From MPNO01 sp965205995 (GTDB lineage: Bacteria; Pseudomonadota; Alphaproteobacteria; MPNO01), in contig OZ242200.1 of NCBI GenBank assembly GCA_965205995.1, positions 3,100,001 through 3,164,000 of the forward strand: DNA of 64,000 nt. The letters are read 5' to 3'. The position numbers and the translations under genes were made by a program. The notes under the pieces were generated by a model. It was not told the origin of the DNA, made no database searches, and worked only from the letters and a program-made list of their open reading frames with translations. The stretch's first letter is position 1. The number at the start of each line of letters is the position of its first letter. Below are positions 7,901 through 17,791 of the stretch, piece by piece.

Positions 7901-10900
7901 ATGTCAATTTCATTCGGTGAAGCAACTGAACGCCTTCTTTCTGGAGAAAACCTCTATTGGTCAGCCTCTGGTGGCGCGGGAGCGGGCTCTATCACGCTTG
8001 CGACTTCGGGACAACGGCGACTCTTTCGGTACTTATTGGATGCGAACCCACGGGACGTAACCGAGGGTTCTGATACGCTATTCGACGGTCTGATCACCGT
8101 TTGGAGAGATGAAGACTCCGATCCACTCCAGATGTCTCTGACACTGGGTCTGATACTAATGATGGCCCTTGGATTCTTCACAAGATCGCAACAAGAAATT
8201 TCGGCGGGCTCAACACCGCCCCGGGTTTGTCGGAGGCCATTTTGTTTGGTGGCCGCCATGTCTGACTGCTCGAGCATGGCGTAGTGGCGTTCCTCGGCTT
8301 CGGCCGGCGGGATGCGATGGGCTCCAGGAGCCGCCGGTTGTTGAACCAATCGACCCATTCCAGAGTAGCGAGCTCGACGGCCTCGAATGAGCGCCACGGC
8401 CCGCGCCGGTGAATGACCTCGGCTTTGTAAAGACCATTGACGGTCTCGGCCAGGGCTCGCCGACGCTGCCCACGAGGGTTCGACGCTTCCGCCAGGCGCT
8501 CGGTATATTTGATCGAGACATATTGGCTCCCTCTATCGCTGTTGGATCAGCCCACCGCGGACGGGTCGCCGCGCATGAAGCGCTTGTTCGAGCATCGAGA
8601 ACAAAGCCGGCATGGGCTGTCCGGCCACCCGCCAGCCGACGATGCGGCGGGCTTCCGCAAAGGCGACTAGACGAAGCCAGCCCAAGTCGTAGGTAACGTC
8701 CGAGACCCAAGCCTGTTCGGTGCCGGAGCGTGGAACTGCGATTGACCTTGTCGAGCGGGCAGCTGACTGTCCGATCGGCTTGCCGCGGATCACCCCTTGC
8801 AAGCCCATCTCCCGCATCAGCCGCTCAACGCAGCGAGCGACATCGAAGGCTGCAATTGCCGCCACGCCTTGCGCACGCCGTAGACACGGGTTCTCTTCGA
8901 AGACGCGTCGGACCTCGACCTTGAGAGCCATATCCCGCTTCGCCCGTGCCGACAGCCTGGCCGGATCGCGCCGCCTGGCCACCGTAGTAGGTCGACGGGG
9001 CGATCTGCAGCACCTTGCAGATCGGCTCGACCCCGTGCGCCTCGCGGTGAGCGTCGATGAACGCGATCATGGCTTGAACCGGCGGTCGAGCTCCGCCTGG
9101 GCAAAATAGGCGCTCGCTTTGCGCAGGATCTCGTTGACCTGCCGGAGGTCCGGTTCTCCCGCTCCAGGGCTTTCAACCGCTCGGCGACCTCGCTGGGTAC
9201 GCCGGCGGCACGCCGTCGCGCTCGAACCTCTTCACCCACTCATTGAGCGTCTGCGGTGCAGCCGATCTTCCCGGCTATCGAGGAAACAGCCGCCCAACGC
9301 GAGGCGTGTTCGCCCTCGTGATCCAAAACCATCCGCACCGCACGGCCGGCCGCTTGAAAGAAGCCTCCGCCCGGATCAGGCTCGCACCAGTGCAATCATC
9401 TGGAGAGCCTCTAACATTGGAAACCTGACAAACGGCCTTGCACGTACCCGGCCTTGACGCCCATCGGGCGCTGGGAAGTGGCACTGGGTAACGAGATGCC
9501 TTGGAGAGCTGGGGCTTCAAAGCCTCCTCAAATCAGACAGTCGCCGCATCACCAGGCGAGGCTGGCAAATTGGCCTGGCGATCGCTCAGAGGCTGGTCGA
9601 CGATCAATCGTAGACGACATCGACCTTTCCGCCATCGAAGGCAGGAAGAAATTGTCTCGCGCTGTGAATAGTGCGCGAGACGTTGTGGCGCAAAAAACTA
9701 GAGGCGTTCCGCTTTTTACGGCGTTGGCGGCGCTTAAGACCTCTTCTGAGGATGAAACATTCAACAGACTACAGAGCGCACTGGTGGAGTCGCAGGTCAG
9801 GTTGGATGCTGCGCTCGATTGGAACGCCGGCAACTCACCGATGAGAAAAACTGAGGCTGAAGGGCTTCACGTTTTTTCCTACCTCCTGAAGAACTCACTC
9901 TGTCGGCCACTTGCCCGCTCTGCGGCATCTCGAGACAGAAGATCAACGCGCGCTCGCAACGCGAATGCCGATGCCGCGGAACGTTCCATTGATGACGCCT
10001 GCTCAGACATCGACAAAGCGCTTCGTACCCTCTTGCCACAGCCGATACAGGAACATTTCAAGTGGCTTGCATCAATGGATCCGGCCGCCGACTACCAGAT
10101 GGCTGTTCACGATCGCTTTGTGACACCACCGCCGTTCTCCGATGTACTCGTGGGCATTGCCCGTTCGGTCGAAGAAAAAATCGCAACACAGGCCGACACG
10201 CTTCCCAATTTTCAGTACCCTCAGTTGGACCCATCTGATCCGTCAGAGCCTGTCGCCGCAGCCGAATTGCGGAAGTTCATTCATTCCATCGGAAGGATCG
10301 TGGCACTCGCCGATTGGTGGGCAAGTCACCGAGGAGCGTTTGTAAGCGTTTGGTCGAAACTTCTGGGCGAAGTAGATGCTGCGGGCGAATGGCCGCCGGA
10401 AAGCCTAGAGGGCATGATCAAAAAGCTTGAAGAGGCGAGCGACAAGGCTAATCCGCTTGACAACATTGCACGTCATCTGAAGGAGGCTAAAGAGACTGCG
10501 GCTGAATGGAACAATATTCATACAGAGCAAAGGATGCGTGAGGCTATCGCAGAAGCTCTCGAACCCCTTAAGGCACTGAGGAACCTCGTTGATGCCGAAA
10601 CCCATCGTACCATCGACTCGCTGTCGGAACGTGTACGTTCCATTCTCGAAGACATCCGCCTCAAAGAACGATTTACTTTCGGAAACGCGGAGCTGGACCG
10701 ACGCCAAGTCTTTGTCCATGGACGTTTTAGTCAAGACTATAAGATCGATGCCGGGCTCGTCGCCAATGCCTCATGGCTGCGCGCCGTATTATGGGCGTTT
10801 ATATTCGCAATGCGCGATGAAGCAATCCAAGGCGAAATTGTTGCAACTTCCCTCTCATGGTGTTGGACGATCCTCAAATAACCTTCGATCCGAAGAACAA

Positions 10901-12327
10901 ACGAAAGTGGGCACAAAAGATTGTGAAGCTGGCGAATGTGGACGCGACACAGTCGAATGGCTTCCAATTGTTCCTCACTACTCATGAACGCCAGTTTTTC
11001 GATATCACAGGGACATGCAAGCTTAACGGTCAGGCAGGCATAATTGCGCGGCCTCACGGGGAGGCCGGCGTCGCACAAATCTTAAATGGATTGAAGCTTG
11101 AGCGCCTCTTTGCCAAAGCGAAAAGCGATCAATCAGATAACCAAGGCGTACGTGCGTGAGGTTCGCGTGTATTGCGAGGACTTGCTTCGAATTATGCTAC
11201 GTCCGGAATCATACGAACTTACGACGAACACGCTTGGAGCGTTGACTGACCTACTCACGAAGTATCGTCAAGATAACGTTCCGCCCTTCAATCGCCCGAT
11301 CTTCAAGAAGTTGACAGAAGCGCTCAAGGAAGGTGCTAACCAAGCGATTGTTTATATGAACGCAACGAGCCATACGGATGACGGCACAATCGGGCTCGCC
11401 CAAGCAGAGGATGTGGAGCAATATTGGAACACAACGCTGGAGAAACGCTTTTCCAATGCTTTCATGCTGGCGGCTGACTATGATGCGTTTGCTAATGACC
11501 CCAGGTTGTACACATACTCGGAGACCGTTGTCGATTTTCCGGCATCGCGGTCCAACGCCATCTCCGGAGCAACGCTCCTTAAGACCGGGATCGCGGCTGC
11601 CGCGGCGAGTGATGGCTATGTCGGGGATGGTACGATCTCCATTCAGGAATGGGCAAACGCTAATCCGCACAATCATGATGCTTACCACTTCGACCTTGGA
11701 GCCGATTGTGACCGTCGGCGATGTCCTCTTGGTGAGGAACTACGGTAAACCGAACGCTCGCAATCTTGTTGTTGCCGGCTACGGAGATCACTTCGTCGCC
11801 CGACGACTCAATCTCTCCGATGATCATCCTGGGATGGTCGTGCTGACAGGCCAAAGCACAAATCCCTACATGCTGCCTCAGCCGATCATCGCTCCCCTCG
11901 ACAATCTCCCGATGCGCAAAGTCGTGGGAACTGTGTTCATGTCTAACGGTAGGCCGCCGCCTGCGACGGTGGGGGAGGTCTCACTATTGGATAATGCCTC
12001 GATGGTTGTGGGTGCCCTCGAAGGCGCACGGCTTCTTCAAGTGTCGGGACGAAGCATGGAGCCCATTGCGCTTGAAGAGCAGTTCGTCATCACGCGGGAG
12101 GAAACAGTCAATGAGGCGACGTTGAGTCGTTTGGAAGGAAGGCTAATTATTGCGATAGATGAGAACGGAGCGAAGTATTTCAAGCGACTTCGACACCGAG
12201 AAGACCTGATTATTTTGGAGAGTGCAAACTCAGACGCGTGGACACGGTCGGAGCTCTTGTCCCTCGGCGCTATCCGGCGCTCGCAAGTCTATTGTCCGTC
12301 GTGGGCGTTCTCTTTGAGGAACCCTAA
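7901..12327 (+). pseudogene. Decayed giant ATPase with zinc hook and C-terminal S24 peptidase-like domain, split by an IS3 element
   Basis: Remnants of one long gene are spread over all three frames. N-terminal piece: 7901 to about 8150, then a frame change into SDTNDGPWILHKIATRNF up to about 8212, where an IS3 relic begins. After the IS, PSGAGK at 9462-9479 may be a damaged Walker A. A CPLC zinc-hook motif sits at 9912-9923 in another frame. A long helical stretch runs to about 10840. FPLMVLDDPQITFD (from about 10848) is the ABC/SMC signature-to-Walker-B region, followed by LFLTTHERQF (switch His). The frame changes again near 11150, and near 11690 into an S24-like module: GRSMEPIALEEQFVIT (Ser) and GAKYFKRL (Lys). 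The original end (ALASLLSVVGVLFEEP, stop 12325-12327) is in yet another frame. At least six frame breaks; surely inactive. The domain order suggests a DNA-sensing or repair/defence ATPase; function unknown. Confidence 0.75.
8212..9420 (-). mobile_element. Degenerate IS3-family insertion sequence inside the giant ATPase gene
   Basis: Transposase remnants read leftwards. The OrfA part (about 9420 to 9090) includes TLNEWVKRFERDGVP and ERLKALERENR (leucine-zipper-like coiled coil). The OrfB part (about 9090 to 8225) includes MIAFIDAHREAHGVEPICK, a DDE-domain piece AWVSDVTYD, ETVNGLYKAEVI and the C-terminal WNNRR-type segment. Each piece is in a different frame, with internal deletions, so both ORFs are dead. 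The left end near 8212 resembles an IS3-type terminal repeat (ACCGCCCCGGGTTTGTCGG). The right end, near 9400, could not be placed. It interrupts the ATPase gene exactly where its coding sequence stops. Confidence 0.8.
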
Positions 12328-12467
12328 CGGTCGCATCGGGCCAGGACCTCGCGGTCGGGCGCGCCCAGCCCGCCGAAGTCGCGGGGATACACGGCGAGAT
12401 GTGCGCCCACGGCATTGAGCGCCTGTCCGATCCTCGGCGACAGGCACTCGTCGAGAAACAGGCGCAT
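12324..12467 (-). pseudogene. Truncated PIN-like toxin (DUF5615 type), 47 aa
   Basis: A short ORF beginning MRLFLDECLSPRIGQAL, which matches the start of DUF5615 PIN-like toxins (first acidic residue in LDE), and continuing HLAVYPRDFGGLGAPDREVL. It stops after 47 residues, while the family is about 110 residues long, so the C-terminal half with the remaining acidic residues is lost. Its stop codon overlaps the end of the giant ATPase gene, as if the two genes were fused by a deletion. It is probably non-functional. Confidence 0.55.
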
Positions 12468-12485
12468 GGTCCGCGCGGCCCGCCG

Positions 12486-12864
12486 TCAGGCGACGTTTCG
12501 CCAGGGCCTCCCGGACGGGCGTCCGCGAAGCGGGTGGGCCCTGGCGTAGAGCTCGGCGGCCGCGAACGCCTCGCGCGGAACCTCCGGATAGTCGGCCGCA
12601 AGGTCGTCCGCGGTATCGCTCGGCATCGCGCAGCGCGTCCGCGGCAAGGCGCTCGAGGTCGAGCGTCGTGCCGCGCGTAAACTCGACAGCGCCGAGCCGC
12701 AGGGGCTCAAGCCCGACCAGGTGACCCCAGATCGGCCGCTTGTGGCGCAAGGGAAGGTCTATGAGATTGCCCGCCTTGAGGGAGTGGAAATAGGCCACTG
12801 CCCGGATCGGGAGATAACGTGTCGCCCCGCCGCGAAGTCGGGCGGGCGCGGTTACGGCCCGCAA
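12486..12864 (-). pseudogene. Possible antitoxin remnant (DUF433-like) upstream of the truncated PIN-like toxin
   Basis: Two overlapping frames read as one interrupted protein. The first contains GTTLDLERLAADALRDAERY and the second (to the stop at 12486) DDLAADYPEVPREAFAAAEL, similar in pattern to DUF433 antitoxins that precede DUF5615 toxins. A frame change near 12610 breaks it. It ends 18 bp before the toxin fragment. The rest of the gap to 13004 holds nothing else recognisable. Weak family assignment. Confidence 0.35.
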
Positions 12865-13004
12865 GACGCCGACTTCCGGACGGCAAGGCCGTATAGGCCT
12901 GCGCTGACCGTGACGGGCTGACGAGTTGGGCCCCGCCGCCCCGGCTTGTCCGCCGGGCCGTTCGGTGCAACCATCGGCGCGGTTCGCACAAGCGGTCGGG
13001 AGCG

Positions 13005-14042
13005 ATGGGCGGGTTGGTTCGAAACGCTTGGTATGCGGCGGCCTGGCAGCATGAGCTGGCGGCCGGAAAAACCCTCGCCCGGACGCTCCTCGGGACGCCG
13101 GTCGTGCTCTATCGGACGTCGGATGGAACCCCGGTGGCGCTCGAAGACCGCTGCTGCCACCGCCGGCTGCCGCTCTCCATGGGCCGGGTCCTGGGCGACC
13201 GGATCGAATGCGGCTATCACGGGCTCCAGTTCGACGCCGCCGGGGCGTGCGTCGCGGTCCCCGGCCAGAGCCGGATCCCGCCGGGCGCGCGCGTCGCCCG
13301 CTACGCGCTGGTCGAGCGCGACCGCCTGGTCTGGATCTGGATGGGCGAGGCGGACCGCATGGACCCGGCCGGCATCCCCGATTTCCACTGGCTCGATCAC
13401 CCGGACTGGCGGGCCAAGCCGTCCTATCTCCACATAGGCTGCAACTATCAGCTGCTGATCGACAATCTGCTCGACCTTTCGCATTTGCCCTTCGTCCACC
13501 CGACGACGCTGGGCGAGATGGGGGTCGCCGAGACCCCGGCCATGACCGAGCGCACGGCGCAGGGCGTGCGCACCACCCGCTGGATCGTCGACCGGCCGCC
13601 GCCGCCGATGCTCGCCCGGCTCGGCGGTTTCACCGGCAATATCGACCGCTGGCAGATCGTCGACTTCATCGCCCCCGGGGCGGTGATCCTCGACGTCGGC
13701 GGCGCCCCCACCGGCACCGGCGCGCCCGAGGGCGACCGCAGCCGGGGCATGTCGAACTGCAACCTCAACGCCATCACCCCGGAGACCGAAACCAGCCTGC
13801 ACCAGTTCTGGGCCCAGGCGCACAGCGCCCGGCTGACGGCGCCCGGCATCACCGAGGGGATGCACGACCAGGTGCGGACGGCGTTCCTCGAGGACATCGC
13901 CTTCCTCGAAGCCCAGCAGGAGCGCAACGAGGCCGGCGCGGACGCCGCGCGGATCGACATCAACGCCGATGCGGCCCATCTGGAAGCGCACCGCCTGATG
14001 GACCGGCTGCGCGCGGAAGAAATCGCCGCCGCCGCCGAATAG
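13005..14042 (+). CDS. Rieske non-heme iron oxygenase, alpha subunit (VanA-like)
   Basis: A 345-residue oxygenase that hydroxylates or O-demethylates an aromatic substrate using electrons from a separate reductase. The Rieske 2Fe-2S ligands are C50/H52 (CCHR) and C69/H72 (CGYH). The mononuclear iron triad follows the D-x2-H-x4-H pattern (DLSHLPFVH: D157, H160, H165). Length and the compact C-terminal domain fit vanillate O-demethylase-type enzymes. It lies 37 bp before a second Rieske oxygenase, so the two are likely one operon. No reductase or ferredoxin gene is adjacent. The substrate cannot be deduced. Confidence 0.9.
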   Translation: MGGLVRNAWYAAAWQHELAAGKTLARTLLGTPVVLYRTSDGTPVALEDRCCHRRLPLSMGRVLGDRIECGYHGLQFDAAGACVAVPGQSRIPPGARVARYALVERDRLVWIWMGEADRMDPAGIPDFHWLDHPDWRAKPSYLHIGCNYQLLIDNLLDLSHLPFVHPTTLGEMGVAETPAMTERTAQGVRTTRWIVDRPPPPMLARLGGFTGNIDRWQIVDFIAPGAVILDVGGAPTGTGAPEGDRSRGMSNCNLNAITPETETSLHQFWAQAHSARLTAPGITEGMHDQVRTAFLEDIAFLEAQQERNEAGADAARIDINADAAHLEAHRLMDRLRAEEIAAAAE

Positions 14043-14079
14043 GACCGGTGGCGGCCGGGGACGCGCCGGAGAGGAGAAC

Positions 14080-15357
14080 ATGCTTTCGCAAGAAGACAAC
14101 GAGCTCGTCACCCGGGTGGGCCCGGAGGCGCCACTGGGGCGGCTGATGCGCCGCTACTGGCTGCCCGCGCTGCTGGCAAGCGAGATCGCCGAGGCGGATT
14201 GCCCGCCGGTCCGCGTCCGGCTGCTCGGCGAATCGCTGGTGGCGTTCCGCGACACCGAGGGGCGGATCGGGCTGCTGGAGGAGTTCTGCGCCCATCGCCG
14301 GGTGTCGCTGTTCCTGGGGCGCAACGAGGAGTGCGGGCTGCGCTGCGTCTATCACGGCTGGAAGTTCGACGTGGACGGGCGCTGCGTCGACATGCCGACC
14401 GAGCCGCCGGAGACCGACTTCAGATCCCGCATCCGGCTCGCCGCCTACCCGACGGTCGAGCTCGGCGGGGTGGTCTGGGCCTATCTCGGCGACGGCGAGC
14501 CGCCCGCCCCGCCTCGCTTCGAGTGGACCGGGCTGCGCGACGATCAGCGCGTGATGACCCGGACCTGGCAGGAATGCAACTGGCTGCAGGCGCTGGAGGG
14601 CGGCATCGACAGCATGCACGCCTCGGCCCTGCACACCACGCTGACGCCCGCGACGAAGCGCGCCGGGCTGAGCGGCCTCTGGACGGTGCCGGTGCCGCTC
14701 AAGGACGAGGTCGAGGTGACCGATTACGGCCATGCCTATGCCTCGATCCGGCCGATGCCGGACAACCGCAAGTGGGTCAAGGTCTATCACTACGTCATGC
14801 CCTGCCACACCTTCTTCCCGTTTCAGCTCGGCAATGACGGCGAGACCCTGCAGCCCATCGTCAACGGCCACATATTCGTGCCGATGGATGACGAGAACAC
14901 CATGGTCTACAACTGGATCGGCAAATACGGCGCCGATGCGCTGACCGACGGCGAGCGCGAGGTGCTGGAATGGAGCCGCGGGCGCGCGCCGGGCGAGGTC
15001 GACGAAGGGCACCGCAAGCGGCGCAACCGCGACGTCGACTGGCTGATCGACCGCCAGGTGCAGAAGACCGAGACCTATAGCGGCATCGACGGGATCAACA
15101 ACCAGGACCACGCGGTGCAGGAAAGCATGGGTCCGATCGTCGACCGGTCGAAGGAGAATCTCGGCACCACCGACGCCGCGGTGATCGCCACGCGCCGCAT
15201 CCTGCTGCGCCGGCTGAAGGACGCGCCGCCGGGCGAGGACCCGCCCGGCGTGGCGCCGACCTATTACGGGGTCAGGGCCATCGAGCGGGTGATCGACCGG
15301 GACGTCGATTGGCGGGCCGAGCTCGAACCCCTCTACAACCGTACCACCGACGGCTGA
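14080..15357 (+). CDS. Rieske oxygenase, phthalate-dioxygenase type
   Basis: A 425-residue Rieske oxygenase. Ligands are C70/H72 (CAHRR) and C89/H92 (CVYHGW). The iron triad is in GGIDSMHASALH (D177, H180, H185). Size and the long C-terminal half resemble phthalate 4,5-dioxygenase and carbazole-type oxygenases. It starts at ATG after GGAGAGGAG and is the second gene of the pair beginning at 13005. The two are different in sequence, not a recent duplication, so they may act on successive intermediates. That pathway role is inference. Confidence 0.9.
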   Translation: MLSQEDNELVTRVGPEAPLGRLMRRYWLPALLASEIAEADCPPVRVRLLGESLVAFRDTEGRIGLLEEFCAHRRVSLFLGRNEECGLRCVYHGWKFDVDGRCVDMPTEPPETDFRSRIRLAAYPTVELGGVVWAYLGDGEPPAPPRFEWTGLRDDQRVMTRTWQECNWLQALEGGIDSMHASALHTTLTPATKRAGLSGLWTVPVPLKDEVEVTDYGHAYASIRPMPDNRKWVKVYHYVMPCHTFFPFQLGNDGETLQPIVNGHIFVPMDDENTMVYNWIGKYGADALTDGEREVLEWSRGRAPGEVDEGHRKRRNRDVDWLIDRQVQKTETYSGIDGINNQDHAVQESMGPIVDRSKENLGTTDAAVIATRRILLRRLKDAPPGEDPPGVAPTYYGVRAIERVIDRDVDWRAELEPLYNRTTDG

Positions 15358-15393
15358 CGGCCGGGCGCGGCGACGGCAAGTCGAAGGGTTCCG

Positions 15394-15678
15394 TCAGCCG
15401 GTCTTTTCGGTGGTCGGATCGATCGTCTTGCCGATCGCGGTGACCCTGGTCGCGGGAAACCCGCTGATTTCCGCATGCCGGTGGATGACGGCCTCGTCCT
15501 TCGCCAGATAGACGCAGAACGTCTTGTCCGCGGCGACGTAGCTTTCCACCCACTGGATGTCGGGAGCGAGCTGGGCCAGGGCCTCGTTCGACTTGGCGGC
15601 GGCCTCGGCCAGCTGCTGGCGTTCCAGGGTTCCGACCGCGGGAATATCGCGTTCGATGATGTATTTGTTGAGCGTCAC
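15394..15678 (-). CDS. DUF4242 family protein (small ferredoxin-like fold, SCO4226-like)
   Basis: A 94-residue protein beginning MTLNKYIIERDIP, typical of DUF4242, a family that includes the nickel-binding SCO4226. WVESYVAADKTFCVYLA and the HRHAE segment are characteristic. GTG start behind a strong AGGAGG. Function in this organism is unknown; it converges on the Rieske pair. Confidence 0.8.
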   Translation of the reverse strand: MTLNKYIIERDIPAVGTLERQQLAEAAAKSNEALAQLAPDIQWVESYVAADKTFCVYLAKDEAVIHRHAEISGFPATRVTAIGKTIDPTTEKTG

Positions 15679-15779
15679 GATGCCCTCCTGTCTTTCCGTT
15701 TGTAGCGATCGCGGTCCGGTATGCGGGACACGCGCAGTTTACCGCACGGCCGCCCGCCCCCCGCCATGGGGAAGGGCCG

Positions 15780-16709
15780 CTAATAGCCAGCGGCGCGGTC
15801 GACTTCCTGGAGCAGCCTCTGGCCGGCCTCGCAGCGCCTGATGTTTGCGACGATCTGCGGCGCCAGCTGCGCGATGTTGGGGCGTCTGGCGACATGCGGC
15901 ATGACGGTCACCCTGGGATGGACCCAGAGCTGGCTTTCCGGCGGCAGCGGTTCGGGGGAATGCGCATCGAGCGCGGCGTGGTAGAGATGGCCCGAATCCA
16001 GCGCCGCGATCAGATCGTCGATCGCCACATGCTCGCCGCGGCCGATATTGATGACGCTGCCGCCCGCGGGCATCTTCGCGAACGCCTCGGCGTTCAGGAT
16101 GCCGCGTGTCTCCCCGGTCAGGGGTAGCAGGCAGACGACGATGTCCGAGCGTTCGAGGATCGCGCCGAGGCGGTCGGCGCCGGCATAGACGGGGATTTCG
16201 GCATCGGGCTTCGGGGTCCGGGTCCAGGCGGCGACGTCGAACCCCATCTCGCCCAGGATACGCGCCGGCTTCCGCGCCATCACCCCGTAGCCGAGAAAAC
16301 CGATCGTGCGTTCCTCCGGCCGCTTCTGCTCTATTTGCCGCCATTCCCTGCGCGCCTGGCGCTCCCGGTAGGTCGGCATTTTGCGGTGCAGCCGGAGCAC
16401 ATGCATGACGGCGTATTCGGTCATCATCGGATCGCCGTCCTGCGGTTCCAGCTTGGAGAGCGGAACGTCCGGCAGCCTGGGATGCCGGATGAAGCCGTCG
16501 ACCCCTGCCTGGCGGGTCAGCATCGCCTTGAGGTTCGGCAGTTCCGGCCAATCGTCCGGGCTGGGGCGGGTGAAGGCCAGATATTCGATGTCGGCCGGGT
16601 CGCCGATATCGGGCCAGAACCGCACTTCCAGATCCGGCAACTCGGCATGGATCGCCACGCGCCAGTCCGCTTCCGTTCCCATCATGAGGTTGCTGATCAG
16701 AAGTGCCAA
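15780..16709 (-). CDS. D-2-hydroxyacid dehydrogenase (glyoxylate/hydroxypyruvate reductase A-like)
   Basis: A 309-residue NAD(P)-dependent 2-hydroxyacid dehydrogenase, closest in pattern to GhrA, which reduces glyoxylate and hydroxypyruvate. GFLGYGVMARKPA is the dinucleotide-binding turn (the third Gly is Ala). INIGRGEHV carries the catalytic Arg, and PHVARR the catalytic His. I chose a TTG start at 16709 because it follows GGAGGGGAGG at good spacing and begins ALLISNLMMG, the usual N-terminus; an in-frame ATG lies 24 bp further in. It is probably co-transcribed with the upstream glyoxalase-fold gene. Confidence 0.87.
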   Translation of the reverse strand: MALLISNLMMGTEADWRVAIHAELPDLEVRFWPDIGDPADIEYLAFTRPSPDDWPELPNLKAMLTRQAGVDGFIRHPRLPDVPLSKLEPQDGDPMMTEYAVMHVLRLHRKMPTYRERQARREWRQIEQKRPEERTIGFLGYGVMARKPARILGEMGFDVAAWTRTPKPDAEIPVYAGADRLGAILERSDIVVCLLPLTGETRGILNAEAFAKMPAGGSVINIGRGEHVAIDDLIAALDSGHLYHAALDAHSPEPLPPESQLWVHPRVTVMPHVARRPNIAQLAPQIVANIRRCEAGQRLLQEVDRAAGY

Positions 16710-16816
16710 GGTCCTCCCCTCCGGCCGGATCGGCTGAAATTCCCGGCCGCATGCCGGCTCACAGACGTCGGACGATCCCCTGGAGTCGGGAACGCAGGCG
16801 AAAGGGGCGCCGCCGG

Positions 16817-17287
16817 CTATTCCGCGTTCGCCGGGTCGAGATCGGAGGCCATCACCTCCGGCACGATCCCCATCGCCTCTTCGACGTCGAAATTGAGCTC
16901 GATCTTGATGCCGTTGGGGTCGAACAGGAACAGCTGGAACAGACCCTGGGAATCGACCTGGCGCTGCGAAAACGCGACCCCGAGGCCGGTCAGATGAGAC
17001 ATCGTCTTCCTCAGCCCGGTCGCCCTGAACGCGATGTGGTCGACCACGCCGGTGCCGGACGTGGCGTCGGATTGCTGGCCGAGATAGGCCATCCGGTTCT
17101 CGGAAACGTCCTTGCCGCCTTCGGTCACGTGCACCACGTCGCGGTCGCCGATATAGAGCCAGACGACGGGAAACTTGAAATCCGGGGTCGGGCCGTGCGT
17201 CATGCCGAGTATGTCGCAGTACCAATCCCTGGTTCGTTCGATATCCTCGGTCTGGACGAGGAAATGTTCGAGATGCGACAGGGCCAT
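16817..17287 (-). CDS. VOC (glyoxalase/extradiol dioxygenase fold) family protein
   Basis: A 156-residue vicinal-oxygen-chelate protein with two beta-alpha-beta-beta modules: LEHFLVQTEDIERTRDWYC at the start and VDHIAFRA plus LFLFDPNGIKIELNF in the second half. The metal ligands of the superfamily (first-strand His, second-module His, final Glu) are present. Likely a ring-cleavage dioxygenase or isomerase-type enzyme; the substrate is unknown. GGGAGGAG ribosome site. Confidence 0.87.
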   Translation of the reverse strand: MALSHLEHFLVQTEDIERTRDWYCDILGMTHGPTPDFKFPVVWLYIGDRDVVHVTEGGKDVSENRMAYLGQQSDATSGTGVVDHIAFRATGLRKTMSHLTGLGVAFSQRQVDSQGLFQLFLFDPNGIKIELNFDVEEAMGIVPEVMASDLDPANAE

Positions 17288-17430
17288 GCTTCTCCTCCCG
17301 CCATGCGGTGCGGCGACCGTCCCGGCGCCGCGCCGGGGCGCGCGATAATCCGGTCGGCCACCATGCCCAGCATATTCGGGGAGCGCCTCGAACGCGAGCC
17401 AGATCGCCCATCCAATAACGGAGACCGGCC

Positions 17431-17736
17431 ATGCCAGCCTATTGGGTAGCCCGCTCGAAGATCCACGACCCGGTGCAATACAAGCGATACACCGACCAGG
17501 TTCCGGCGATCCTGGAAAAATACGGCGGCAGGGTGCTGGCCCGCGGCGGTGCGTTCCAGATCATGGAGGGGCCGGAACATTTCGAGCGATTCGTGGTCGT
17601 CGAGTTCCCGTCCTTCGACCGGGCCGTCGCCTGTCACCGATCGCCCGAGTATCAGGCCGCGGCCGGCCATCGGCGCAATGGCGCCGGGGAGGTGGAACAG
17701 GTCATCGTCGAGGGCGGCGAGGCGACGCCCATCTGA
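17431..17736 (+). CDS. DUF1330 family protein
   Basis: A 101-residue protein of the DUF1330 dimeric alpha-beta barrel family: MPAYWVARSKIHDP, YGGRVLARGG, VVVEFPSFDRAVACHRSPEY. Members are small cytoplasmic proteins of unknown function often near catabolic genes. Divergent from the VOC gene. Confidence 0.88.
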   Translation: MPAYWVARSKIHDPVQYKRYTDQVPAILEKYGGRVLARGGAFQIMEGPEHFERFVVVEFPSFDRAVACHRSPEYQAAAGHRRNGAGEVEQVIVEGGEATPI

Positions 17737-17791
17737 TGCGGCGGCGGCCCCGATCGCCATGGGGTGAAGTTCACCGTTTCGATGGGCGCGA

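Noticed and set aside
7901..12327. Annotating the fragments between 7.9 and 12.3 kb as several independent genes
   Set aside because: Fragments follow one another in the order of a single protein, join by frame changes without starts, and share one recoverable stop.
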